11,010 nt of DNA, from NCBI GenBank assembly GCA_964423405.1, contig CAYREY010000100.1:1-11010 (forward strand), given 5' to 3'. The notes under the pieces were generated by a model. That model was not told where the DNA came from and did not search any database. It worked only from the letters and a program-made list of their open reading frames with translations. Of this stretch, positions 1 to 6,423 are shown in pieces. The stretch's first letter is position 1. The number at the start of each line of letters is the position of its first letter. Both the position numbers and the translations under genes were made by a program. This stretch comes from Bog-950 sp964423405 (lineage in GTDB: Bacteria; Bacteroidota; Bacteroidia; Chitinophagales; LD1).

Positions 1-1245
1 GTTATAATAGGCTGCGGTTTCGGGGGGCTTGAGCTGGCTAAAAAGCTGGCCGATGCACCGGTACAAGTGGTGCTAATAGATAAAAATAATTACCATACGT
101 TTCAACCGCTGCTGTATCAGGTTTCTACTGCGGGCTTAGAGGCTGATTCGATTGCCTACCCTATACGCAAGATATTTAAGGGGCAAAAGAACTTTCACTT
201 CAGGCTGGGGGTGGTAGAGGAAATAGTGGCTGCCGAAAACAAACTAAAAACCAGCATTGGCGAGTTGACGTACGATTACCTGGTTATAGCTACCGGCAGC
301 ACTACCAACTACTTTGGTAATAAAGATTTTGAGCGCTACGCTATGCCTATGAAAAGCGTAACCGAGGCACTTAACCTGCGCAGCCTGATATTGCAGAACT
401 TTGAAAAGGCATTACTGACTACCGATATTAAAGAGCAGGAAGCTCTGATGACGTATGTAGTGGTAGGCGGTGGCCCTACCGGTGTAGAGTTGGCGGGAGC
501 ACTGTGCGAGTTGAAAAAGCACGTACTGCCTAACGACTACCCTGAACTTGACTTTAGAAAAATGCGGGTTTTGTTAGTAGAGAATGGTGGCGAGTTGTTA
601 CAGTCCATGAACGATACCAACCGCAAGCGTGCAGTTACTTATCTGGAAGAACTGGGCTGCGAAGTATGGCTGAACACCGGTGTGGCAAAGTACGATGGTA
701 CTACGGTAGAAACACGTACCGGTAAGCAGCTACACACCAATGCGCTGATATGGGCTGCCGGTATTAAACCGGTGCTGATAAACGGATTAAAACCCGAAAG
801 CATTAACCCGCGCGGACGTATTGTTATTGATGATTACTGCCGTGTAAGTGGTTATGAAAACGTATATGCTATTGGCGATGTGGCTGTAATGGTGCAGCCC
901 GATTACCCCAACGGCCACCCGCAGATAGCACCGGTGGCTATACAGCAGGCACAGTTACTGGCCGGTAACATTAAAAAGGCGCTGAAACAATGGACGCTGG
1001 ATAAGTTCTCGTACTTTGATAAAGGCACCATGGCAACGGTAGGCCGCAACCGCGCGGTGGTAGAGGTGGGCAAACTTACCTTTGGCCGCTTTATGGGCTG
1101 GCTGGCCTGGATGGGCCTGCACCTGATGCTGCTGGTGGGTTTCCGCAATAAAATAGTGGTGTTTATTAACTGGCTGTGGAACTACATTAACTACGACCGC
1201 AACATACGGTTGATTATTCGTCCGTTTGCACGGGAAGAGAAGTAG
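1..1245 (+). CDS. ndh: Type II NADH:quinone oxidoreductase (NDH-2), 5'-truncated by window edge
   Basis: Single-subunit, non-proton-pumping flavoenzyme that passes electrons from NADH to membrane quinone on the cytoplasmic face. The frame is open to base 1, and the first visible residues (VIIGCGFGGLELA) are the N-terminal FAD-binding GxGxxG Rossmann motif, so only about 10-20 residues are probably missing; 414 are visible against a usual 420-450. Numbering from base 1, other signatures are FQPLLYQVSTAGL (about 34-46), a second dinucleotide motif VVVGGGPTGVELAG (about 153-166) for NADH, YAIGD (about 290-294) closing the FAD site, and APVAIQQAQ (about 310-318), the quinone-side motif. The C-terminus is rich in W, aromatic and basic residues (GWLAWMGLHLMLLVGFRNK onward), as expected for the amphipathic membrane anchor. 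It converges on the dihydroorotase gene, with a shared terminator between. The internal ATG at 67 is not the start. The family is certain; the choice of ndh as symbol is by convention. Confidence 0.93.
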   Translation, partial: VIIGCGFGGLELAKKLADAPVQVVLIDKNNYHTFQPLLYQVSTAGLEADSIAYPIRKIFKGQKNFHFRLGVVEEIVAAENKLKTSIGELTYDYLVIATGSTTNYFGNKDFERYAMPMKSVTEALNLRSLILQNFEKALLTTDIKEQEALMTYVVVGGGPTGVELAGALCELKKHVLPNDYPELDFRKMRVLLVENGGELLQSMNDTNRKRAVTYLEELGCEVWLNTGVAKYDGTTVETRTGKQLHTNALIWAAGIKPVLINGLKPESINPRGRIVIDDYCRVSGYENVYAIGDVAVMVQPDYPNGHPQIAPVAIQQAQLLAGNIKKALKQWTLDKFSYFDKGTMATVGRNRAVVEVGKLTFGRFMGWLAWMGLHLMLLVGFRNKIVVFINWLWNYINYDRNIRLIIRPFAREEK

Positions 1246-1305
1246 GGAAATTTTACATTAAATAAATATTTAATATAATAAAACCTTTTTAACTAATTAT
1301 TGATA

Positions 1306-1380
1306 GGGGGTGGGTTAACATTAAAAAAATGCAAGTGCCTGTAAGTTAGTTGTTTAAGTGAGGGGTGGGTTAACATTTTA
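1306..1380 (+). repeat. Paired-repeat element, copy 1 (two GGGGTGGGTTAACATT boxes 55 bp apart)
   Basis: The 16-mer GGGGTGGGTTAACATT occurs at 1307-1322 and again at 1362-1377, a start-to-start distance of 55 bp. The same pair, inverted and with the same 55-bp period, lies at 10748-10816. Each box holds the palindrome GTTAAC next to a G-rich half. An AT-rich stretch (about 1250-1300) precedes the pair on its left; the inverted copy has an AT-rich stretch in the same relative position. The element lies 60 bp past the NDH-2 stop codon and before the terminator, so it would be transcribed in the NDH-2 3' UTR. Its function is unknown. Confidence 0.8.
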
Positions 1381-1391
1381 AGGCCATCAAT

Positions 1392-1426
1392 AAAAAAGGG
1401 TACCGGTATTAGCCGGTACCCTTTTT
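1392..1426. terminator. Bidirectional intrinsic terminator between convergent genes
   Basis: GGGTACCGG (1398-1406) pairs perfectly with CCGGTACCC (1413-1421) around a short loop. The stem is flanked by six A on the left (1392-1397) and five T on the right (1422-1426), which extend the pairing. The T-tract serves the plus strand (NDH-2), and the A-tract gives a T-tract on the minus strand (dihydroorotase). Its position, 19 bp past the dihydroorotase stop, fits a shared terminator. Confidence 0.9.
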
Positions 1427-1444
1427 GCGTATAGCGGGTAGTAA

Positions 1445-2800
1445 TTACCTGGCGAACTCCAGGCGCATACCGCGCTGGCTTTCGTTAAAGCTACCGTGGC
1501 GGTATGTGGCAAAGCCGTTTACAAACGTAGTATCTACCACGCCTTTAAAGGTATAGCCTTCCAGCGGGCTCCAGCCGCATTTGTATAGTACGTTTGCATT
1601 AGGCGATGGGGCACCTGTTACGGTATAGCTCTTGTTCAAATCCAGCAGTACCATATCGGCAAAGTAACCTTCGCGCAGGTAGCCGCGGTCTTTTACCTCG
1701 AAACAGATAGCCGGTGCATGGCACATTTTTTCAATAATGCGCTCCAGCGATATGCGGCCCTGCTGGTGGAAATCGAGCATCATATTCAGCGAGTGTTGTA
1801 TCAGCGGTAAACCCGATGGGGCTTTTAGGTACTTGTTGCTTTTCTCCTCTAAGGTGTGCGGGGCATGGTCGGTAGCTATTACATCTAACCGGTCATCCAG
1901 TAATGCTTCGAACAAAGCCTTTTTATGGTGCGCCTCTTTAATGGCAGGGTTACACTTAATACGGCTGCCTAGGCGGGCGTAGTCGCTTTTATCAAACCAT
2001 AAATGGTGCACACATATTTCGGATGTTATGCGTTTATCTTTCAGCGGTATATCGTTGCGGAACAGTATCAACTCATCGGCGGTAGAAAGGTGGAACACAT
2101 GCAGGCGCGAGTTGAACTTTTTAGCCAGCTCTACCGCATAGCTACTGGAGTTAAGGCACACCTCTTCGTTACGTATTTCGGCGTGGCACTCAAACGGTAT
2201 ATCGTCGCCGTATTTGGCTTTGTATAGTTCGGTACGTTGCTTAACCAACCGGTCGTCTTCGCAGTGGGTGGTTATCAGTATATCGTTACGTCGGCTAAAA
2301 ACCTGCTCCAGTACTGCAGGGTCATCTACCAGCATATCGCCGGTGCTGCTGCCCATAAATATTTTAATACCGCACACACGGGTTTTATCCACCTTCATCA
2401 ACTCATCAATATTGTGGTGGTTGGTACCCATGTAAAACGAGTAGTTGGCCAGCGAGGTACGGCTGGCTATTTCGTATTTCTGCTCCAGCAGGTCTATGGT
2501 GCAGGCAGGTGGTTCTGTGTTGGGCATCTCCATAAAAGTGGTAACGCCACCGGCTACACCGGCGCGGGCTTCGGTATATATGTTGGCTTTGTGCGTAAGC
2601 CCCGGCTCGCGGAAATGCACCTGGTCGTCAATAATACCCGGCATCAGGTGCAGGTGTTCGGCGTTAATTTCTTCTACTTTAAATGGTACGTCGAAGCTGT
2701 TATCTATCCGCTCTATGCGTTGGCCGCGTACCAGTACATCTTGTGTGGTAATTTTGCCCTCGTTAATTACACGGGCTTGTTTTATTAGTATGTCGCTCAT
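1445..2800 (-). CDS. pyrC: Dihydroorotase (class I-like amidohydrolase)
   Basis: Cytoplasmic metalloenzyme of the amidohydrolase superfamily; interconverts N-carbamoyl-L-aspartate and dihydroorotate, the third step of de novo pyrimidine synthesis. At 451 residues it has class I length. Visible motifs: DDQVHFREPG (59-68), where class I enzymes normally have DxHxH, so the first metal-ligand His is Gln60 and His62 is kept; GIKIFMGSS (144-152); TTHCEDD (177-183, His179); HVFHLST (234-240, His237); ATDHAPH (309-315, Asp311). FREPG is the dihydroorotase fingerprint and argues against allantoinase or hydantoinase. I place the start at MSDILIKQ (ATG, minus strand, at 2800); an upstream in-frame ATG at 2836 would add twelve residues unlike the family and would overlap the likely promoter. 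No Shine-Dalgarno is seen. The gene is alone, divergent from the ABC gene, and not beside other pyr genes. That it is active as dihydroorotase is inferred from family. Confidence 0.9.
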   Translation of the reverse strand: MSDILIKQARVINEGKITTQDVLVRGQRIERIDNSFDVPFKVEEINAEHLHLMPGIIDDQVHFREPGLTHKANIYTEARAGVAGGVTTFMEMPNTEPPACTIDLLEQKYEIASRTSLANYSFYMGTNHHNIDELMKVDKTRVCGIKIFMGSSTGDMLVDDPAVLEQVFSRRNDILITTHCEDDRLVKQRTELYKAKYGDDIPFECHAEIRNEEVCLNSSSYAVELAKKFNSRLHVFHLSTADELILFRNDIPLKDKRITSEICVHHLWFDKSDYARLGSRIKCNPAIKEAHHKKALFEALLDDRLDVIATDHAPHTLEEKSNKYLKAPSGLPLIQHSLNMMLDFHQQGRISLERIIEKMCHAPAICFEVKDRGYLREGYFADMVLLDLNKSYTVTGAPSPNANVLYKCGWSPLEGYTFKGVVDTTFVNGFATYRHGSFNESQRGMRLEFAR

Positions 2801-2810
2801 AATGGTGCTG

Positions 2811-2818
2811 CTAAAGTA
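2811..2818 (-). promoter_or_regulatory. Candidate -7 box for the dihydroorotase gene
   Basis: On the minus strand this reads TACTTTAG, one mismatch from the Bacteroidota -7 consensus TAnnTTTG, ending 10 bp before the chosen start codon. No TTG sits at the expected 19-21 bp spacing upstream, so support is partial. If used, the 5' leader would be only a few bases long. Confidence 0.33.
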
Positions 2819-2890
2819 TGAATTGGAGTCCAACAATACACCAAATAAGTACCTGATTTTTACTTGCTAACACCGCCCCGCACCCCCTTT

Positions 2891-2921
2891 TTGCAAACCA
2901 CCCATAAAATGATACTTTTAG
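2891..2921 (+). promoter_or_regulatory. Candidate promoter for the ABC ATPase gene
   Basis: TTG at 2891-2893, then 19 bp, then TACTTTTAG at 2913-2921. This matches the Bacteroidota primary sigma arrangement (TTG near -33, TAnnTTTG near -7) apart from A in place of the final G. It predicts a leader of about 50 nt before the ATG at 2978, and that leader holds the heptamer array. Confidence 0.5.
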
Positions 2922-2943
2922 CCGCTATTGTCGGGCTATCCGG

Positions 2944-2971
2944 CAACAGACAACTATCAACAGGCAACTGA
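2944..2971 (+). repeat. Four tandem CAACnnn heptamers in the ABC gene leader
   Basis: Four consecutive 7-bp units begin with CAAC; the variable triplets are AGA, TAT, AGG and TGA. Units 1 and 3 and units 2 and 4 are closest, which gives a 14-bp near repeat (CAACAGACAACT versus CAACAGGCAACT). The array ends 6 bp before the ATG, so its copy number would change leader length and the sequence at the ribosome landing site. Confidence 0.6.
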
Positions 2972-2977
2972 AATACA

Positions 2978-4774
2978 ATGAGCGAGAAAAAGATATTACT
3001 GGAAGTAAAGAACCTGGTTACCGAGTTTAAAACCGACGATGGTATTGTAAAGGCAGTGAACGATGTGTCGTTTACCCTGCACCGTGGCGAAACCATAGGT
3101 ATAGTGGGCGAGTCGGGCTCGGGTAAATCGGTTACGTCACTTTCGGCTATGCGCCTTATACCTAACCCCCCGGGCCGTATAGCCAGCGGGCAGATTAACT
3201 TTTACCAGAAAGATGGCAGTGTAGTAGACCTTACCAAGATAAGCGAGGAAGAAATGCGCAAGTACCGCGGTAACGAAATATCGATGATATTTCAGGAGCC
3301 GATGACGAGCCTTAACCCGGTATTTACCTGCGGCGACCAGGTAATAGAGGCGATAGTACTACACCAGAAAGTAAGCAAACAACAGGCGCGTGAAATTACC
3401 CTGCGCATGTTTGAAAAAGTAAAACTACCTAACCCGCAGCGTATACTGGATGCTTACCCGCACCAGCTTTCGGGCGGGCAGAAACAGCGTGTAATGATAG
3501 CCATGGCTATGAGCTGCAACCCAAGCGTGCTGATAGCCGATGAGCCTACCACCGCGCTGGATGTAACCGTGCAGGCTACCATACTTAACCTGATGGCCGA
3601 TTTGAAGAAGGAGATAGACAGCTCTATTATGTTTATTACGCACGACCTGGGTGTAATAGCCGAGATAGCCGACCGCGTGCTGGTAATGTATAAAGGTAAA
3701 ATTGTAGAGCAGGGTACTGTGCTGGATATTTTTGGCAACCCGCAGCACCCCTACACCAAAAGTTTGCTGGCCTGCCGCCCGCCATTGGGCAAGCGCCTGA
3801 GCAAACTACCTACCGTGGTAGATTTTATGGAAGAGAAACCCGACGGTAGTATTATAGAGAAACACACCTCGGTACAGGAGGCAATAAACGCTGTAATAGT
3901 ATCGGATGAAACTACCCGCGCGCGCCGCGAAAGTATTATGTCGCACAAGCCTATACTGGAGGTGCGCAACCTTAAAACGTGGTTCCCTACTACCAAAAAC
4001 TTTTTTGGTAAAACGCTTGATTATGTAAAGGCGGTAGATGATGTAAGCTTTAACGTACACGAGGGCGAAACACTGGGTTTGGTGGGCGAATCGGGCTGTG
4101 GTAAAACCACACTGGGCCGTACCATACTACGTTTGGTGCCGGCACACGATGGCGAGATACTATTTGAGGGCCGCAACCTGCTTACCCTTAACCAGAATGA
4201 TATGAAAGATGTGCGCAAGCATATGCAGATTATCTTTCAGGATCCTTACTCGTCGCTTAACCCGCGTATTACCATAGGCAATGCCATAATGGAGCCAATG
4301 ACCATACACGGCATTTACACCAACGAAAAAGAACGTAAGGAGAAAGTGATTGAACTGCTTACCAAGGTGAACATGAAACCCGAGCACTTTAACCGCTACC
4401 CGCACGAGTTTAGCGGTGGCCAGCGCCAGCGTATCTGTATTGCCCGTGCCCTGGCACTTAACCCTAAGTTTATTATTTGCGATGAGTCGGTATCGGCGCT
4501 CGATGTTTCGGTACAGGCACAGGTACTAAACCTGCTGATACAGTTGCGCGAAGAGTTTAAGTTTACCTACATCTTTATTTCGCACGACCTTTCGGTGGTT
4601 AAGTTTATGAGCGACCGCATGGTGGTAATGAACAAAGGCAAGATAGAAGAAATGGGTATCAGCGATGATATATACAACAACCCTCAGCAGGCTTATACCC
4701 GCTCGCTTATTAATGCCATACCTAAGGGCGAGCTGAGCGATATACAACAACGCTTTACAGCCGGTAGCCGATAA
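2978..4774 (+). CDS. Fused two-domain oligopeptide/dipeptide ABC transporter ATPase
   Basis: Cytoplasmic energy-coupling subunit of a peptide (Opp/Dpp-like) importer, equivalent to OppD and OppF joined in one 598-residue chain. Domain 1 (about 1-275): Walker A GESGSGKS (44-51), Q-loop FQEPMTSLNP (105-114), signature LSGGQKQR (164-171), Walker B VLIADEPT (184-191), H-loop His222, then HPYT followed by PPLGKRLSKLP, a segment typical of the peptide/nickel branch. A linker of about 50 residues (277-325) leads to domain 2: Walker A GESGCGKT (370-377), Q-loop FQDPYSSLNP (420-429), signature FSGGQRQR (478-485), Walker B FIICDES (498-504), D-loop SALD, H-loop His536. Both sites keep the catalytic Glu after Walker B, so both look competent. 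No permease or binding-protein gene is nearby, so the partner is encoded elsewhere. The start follows an A-rich leader with no Shine-Dalgarno, and a terminator follows the stop. Substrate cannot be read from the sequence; GsiA/YejF-like naming would be equally possible. Confidence 0.92.
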   Translation: MSEKKILLEVKNLVTEFKTDDGIVKAVNDVSFTLHRGETIGIVGESGSGKSVTSLSAMRLIPNPPGRIASGQINFYQKDGSVVDLTKISEEEMRKYRGNEISMIFQEPMTSLNPVFTCGDQVIEAIVLHQKVSKQQAREITLRMFEKVKLPNPQRILDAYPHQLSGGQKQRVMIAMAMSCNPSVLIADEPTTALDVTVQATILNLMADLKKEIDSSIMFITHDLGVIAEIADRVLVMYKGKIVEQGTVLDIFGNPQHPYTKSLLACRPPLGKRLSKLPTVVDFMEEKPDGSIIEKHTSVQEAINAVIVSDETTRARRESIMSHKPILEVRNLKTWFPTTKNFFGKTLDYVKAVDDVSFNVHEGETLGLVGESGCGKTTLGRTILRLVPAHDGEILFEGRNLLTLNQNDMKDVRKHMQIIFQDPYSSLNPRITIGNAIMEPMTIHGIYTNEKERKEKVIELLTKVNMKPEHFNRYPHEFSGGQRQRICIARALALNPKFIICDESVSALDVSVQAQVLNLLIQLREEFKFTYIFISHDLSVVKFMSDRMVVMNKGKIEEMGISDDIYNNPQQAYTRSLINAIPKGELSDIQQRFTAGSR

Positions 4775-4793
4775 CATTACACTACGTACATAC

Positions 4794-4827
4794 ACACAAA
4801 AGCCCCGTATAGGGGCTTTTGTGTTTT
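4794..4827 (+). terminator. Intrinsic terminator of the ABC ATPase gene
   Basis: A perfect 13-bp stem, ACACAAAAGCCCC (4794-4806) with GGGGCTTTTGTGT (4812-4824), around a 5-nt loop and followed by more T. It begins 19 bp past the stop. The A-rich left arm could also end transcription on the other strand, but no minus-strand gene is present there. Confidence 0.92.
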
Positions 4828-4893
4828 AAGTGGCTACTGTTAAGTTTTTACAACGGGTGGTGTAATTTATGCCTGTGGTATTACCCCATCTTT

Positions 4894-4901
4894 TACATTT
4901 G
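4894..4901 (+). promoter_or_regulatory. -7 box TACATTTG just before the aldehyde dehydrogenase start
   Basis: TACATTTG is an exact match to the Bacteroidota -7 consensus TAnnTTTG. Only four bases separate it from the ATG at 4906, so the transcript would begin at or within a few bases of the start codon. No clear TTG is present at 19-21 bp upstream. The position supports the MKYATVNP start over the upstream in-frame ATG at 4819, which overlaps the preceding terminator. Confidence 0.55.
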
Positions 4902-4905
4902 CGGT

Positions 4906-6258
4906 ATGAAGTATGCAACTGTTAACCCGGTTAATAACCAACTGGTAAAAGAGTTTCCGTTCGATAGCTTTCCCGACCTGGATGTATCGCAGCAGGCGTT
5001 TAAGCTATGGCGTAAACTAAGTGTAGAAGAACGTGGCGCCGAATTGCGCAAAGTAGCCAACCTGCTGGAGAAGAATAAAAAGCAATATGCGCAGCTGATT
5101 AGTTTAGAAATGGGCAAACCCCTGCGCGAGGCCGAATATGAAATTGCCAAAACCATTACTGCTTTCGATTATTATATAAGCAACGCCCCTGCGTTTTTAG
5201 CACCACAACCGGTTAGCAGCAATGCTACCCGCAGTTATATCCGTTTCGAACCACTGGGTATTATCTTTTCAGTAATGCCGTGGAATTTCCCTTTCTGGCA
5301 GGTGTTTAGGTTTGCCGTGCCCACACTTATATCGGGCAATGTAACCATACTTAAACATGCGCCCTGCGTACCGCAATGTGCCAAAGCCATTGAGCAGTTA
5401 TTTTTAGATAGCGGTGCACCGGCTAATATTTTCCGCAATTACTTTTTAAGTAATGAAGATGCTGCCAACGTTATAGCCGACCCACGGGTTCATGGCGTAA
5501 GTTTTACCGGCAGCGATGCTACCGGTAGTATATTGGCGGCACAGGCAGGTAAGCATATAAAGAAGTGTGTGATGGAGTTGGGCGGTAACGATGCCTTTAT
5601 TGTACTGGACGATGCCGACCTGGATATGGCAGTAGCCGGTGCTATAAAATCGCGCAGTATTAACAGCGGCCAATCGTGCAATGGTGCCAAGCGCTTTATT
5701 GTAATGGATAAAGTAGCAGACGCCTTTACTGCTAAACTTACCGATGCGGTACGTGCCCTTAAAGTAGGCGACCCAGCCGATGAGAGCACGGCTATTGGTC
5801 CGCTAGCACGTAAAGACCTGATGGAGAAAGTAAATAAACAAGTAGCAGACTCGGTGGCCGGTGGGGCGGTAGCCCACTATGGCAATACACCGCCTGCCAC
5901 CGGTGGTAACTACGTTACGCCGGTAGTGCTTACCGGTGTTAAGCCCGGCATTACATCGTTTGAAGAGGAGATATTTGCACCGGTGTGGAGTATTATAACT
6001 GTAAGCAGTGTTGAACAGGCTGTAGAAACCGCCAACAACTCGGTATATGGTTTGGGCGCATCGGTATGGAGCGGCGATAAGCAACGTGCTGAAGCATTGG
6101 CCAGCGAACTGGAGGCTGGTAACGTATTTATAAACGATATAGTGAAGAGCGATGCCCGTATGCCTTTTGGTGGTATTAAGCGCAGTGGCTTTGGCCGCGA
6201 GCTATCGGAGTATGGCCTGAAGGAGTTTGTGAATATAAAGACTGTGTATATAGGGTAG
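4906..6258 (+). CDS. NAD(P)-dependent succinate-semialdehyde dehydrogenase-type aldehyde dehydrogenase
   Basis: Cytoplasmic aldehyde dehydrogenase superfamily enzyme that oxidises an aldehyde to its acid with NAD(P)+. At 450 residues it is the short form, as in GabD1-like enzymes, rather than the ~480-residue GabD form. Catalytic features are complete: PWNFP (124-128) with the oxyanion Asn126, LKHAP (149-153) at the cofactor ribose site, FTGS (200-203), MELGGND (223-229) with the general base Glu224, NSGQSCNG (253-260) with the nucleophile Cys258, and EEIFAPV (354-360). The N-terminus MKYATVNPVNNQLVKEFP is typical of this subgroup. The preferred substrate (succinate semialdehyde, from GABA or other routes) is inferred from family; other short aliphatic semialdehydes are possible. 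It looks monocistronic, with a terminator upstream, its own -7 box and a repeat-bearing gap of 165 bp after it. No GABA transaminase gene is nearby, so context does not settle its pathway. Confidence 0.88.
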   Translation: MKYATVNPVNNQLVKEFPFDSFPDLDVSQQAFKLWRKLSVEERGAELRKVANLLEKNKKQYAQLISLEMGKPLREAEYEIAKTITAFDYYISNAPAFLAPQPVSSNATRSYIRFEPLGIIFSVMPWNFPFWQVFRFAVPTLISGNVTILKHAPCVPQCAKAIEQLFLDSGAPANIFRNYFLSNEDAANVIADPRVHGVSFTGSDATGSILAAQAGKHIKKCVMELGGNDAFIVLDDADLDMAVAGAIKSRSINSGQSCNGAKRFIVMDKVADAFTAKLTDAVRALKVGDPADESTAIGPLARKDLMEKVNKQVADSVAGGAVAHYGNTPPATGGNYVTPVVLTGVKPGITSFEEEIFAPVWSIITVSSVEQAVETANNSVYGLGASVWSGDKQRAEALASELEAGNVFINDIVKSDARMPFGGIKRSGFGRELSEYGLKEFVNIKTVYIG

Positions 6259-6313
6259 CGTAAGGCAATTTGTATTTGGGCTACTTGTGTTGGGTTGATA
6301 TGCCATAGCCTTG

Positions 6314-6356
6314 TTCGTCATTGCGAGGAGTGCAGCTTTGGGCACGACGAAGCAAT
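6314..6356 (+). repeat. REP-like dispersed repeat, copy A
   Basis: The element runs from TTCGTCATTGCGAGGAG to GACGAAGCAAT, 43 bp. Copy B (10887-10921) matches it on the opposite strand, and copy C (10983-11010) is a partial copy. The end words pair across the element (TTCGTC with GACGAA, ATTGC with GCAAT), but they are in the same order at both ends, so they cannot form one simple hairpin. It lies between the aldehyde dehydrogenase and aroB. From memory, similar short repeats are scattered through many Bacteroidota genomes. The rest of this gap shows no other feature except a weak promoter before aroB. Confidence 0.8.
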
Positions 6357-6394
6357 CTTCTGATAGCATAAGTGTTAGTTAACCAAAGCCGCGA

Positions 6395-6421
6395 TTGTTT
6401 GTTTATTCTTTTACTACCTTG
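6395..6421 (+). promoter_or_regulatory. Weak candidate promoter for aroBA
   Basis: TTG at 6395-6397, 17 bp, then TACCTTG at 6415-6421, which lacks one T of TAnnTTTG and is spaced a little short. It ends two bases before the ATG at 6424 and eight before the ATG at 6430. The position resembles the aldehyde dehydrogenase promoter, but the match is poor. Confidence 0.27.
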
Positions 6422-6423
6422 TG

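Noticed and set aside
1307..1377. G-quadruplex formed by the GGGG/GGG tracts of the paired repeat
   Set aside because: Each box has only two G-tracts of three or more, and the two boxes are separated by about 47 bases without G-tracts, so an intramolecular quadruplex is unlikely.
2237..2788. 183-codon plus-strand open frame opposite the dihydroorotase gene
   Set aside because: Antisense shadow of a confident gene, with low-complexity composition and no motif; no promoter before it.
2801..2836. Upstream start for the dihydroorotase (12 extra residues)
   Set aside because: The added residues do not resemble the family, the frame would cross the likely -7 box, and MSDILIKQ is a natural N-terminus.
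4819..4905. Upstream start for the aldehyde dehydrogenase (29 extra residues)
   Set aside because: The extension starts inside the preceding terminator stem, is Cys/Trp-rich and unlike the family, and lies upstream of the exact -7 box.
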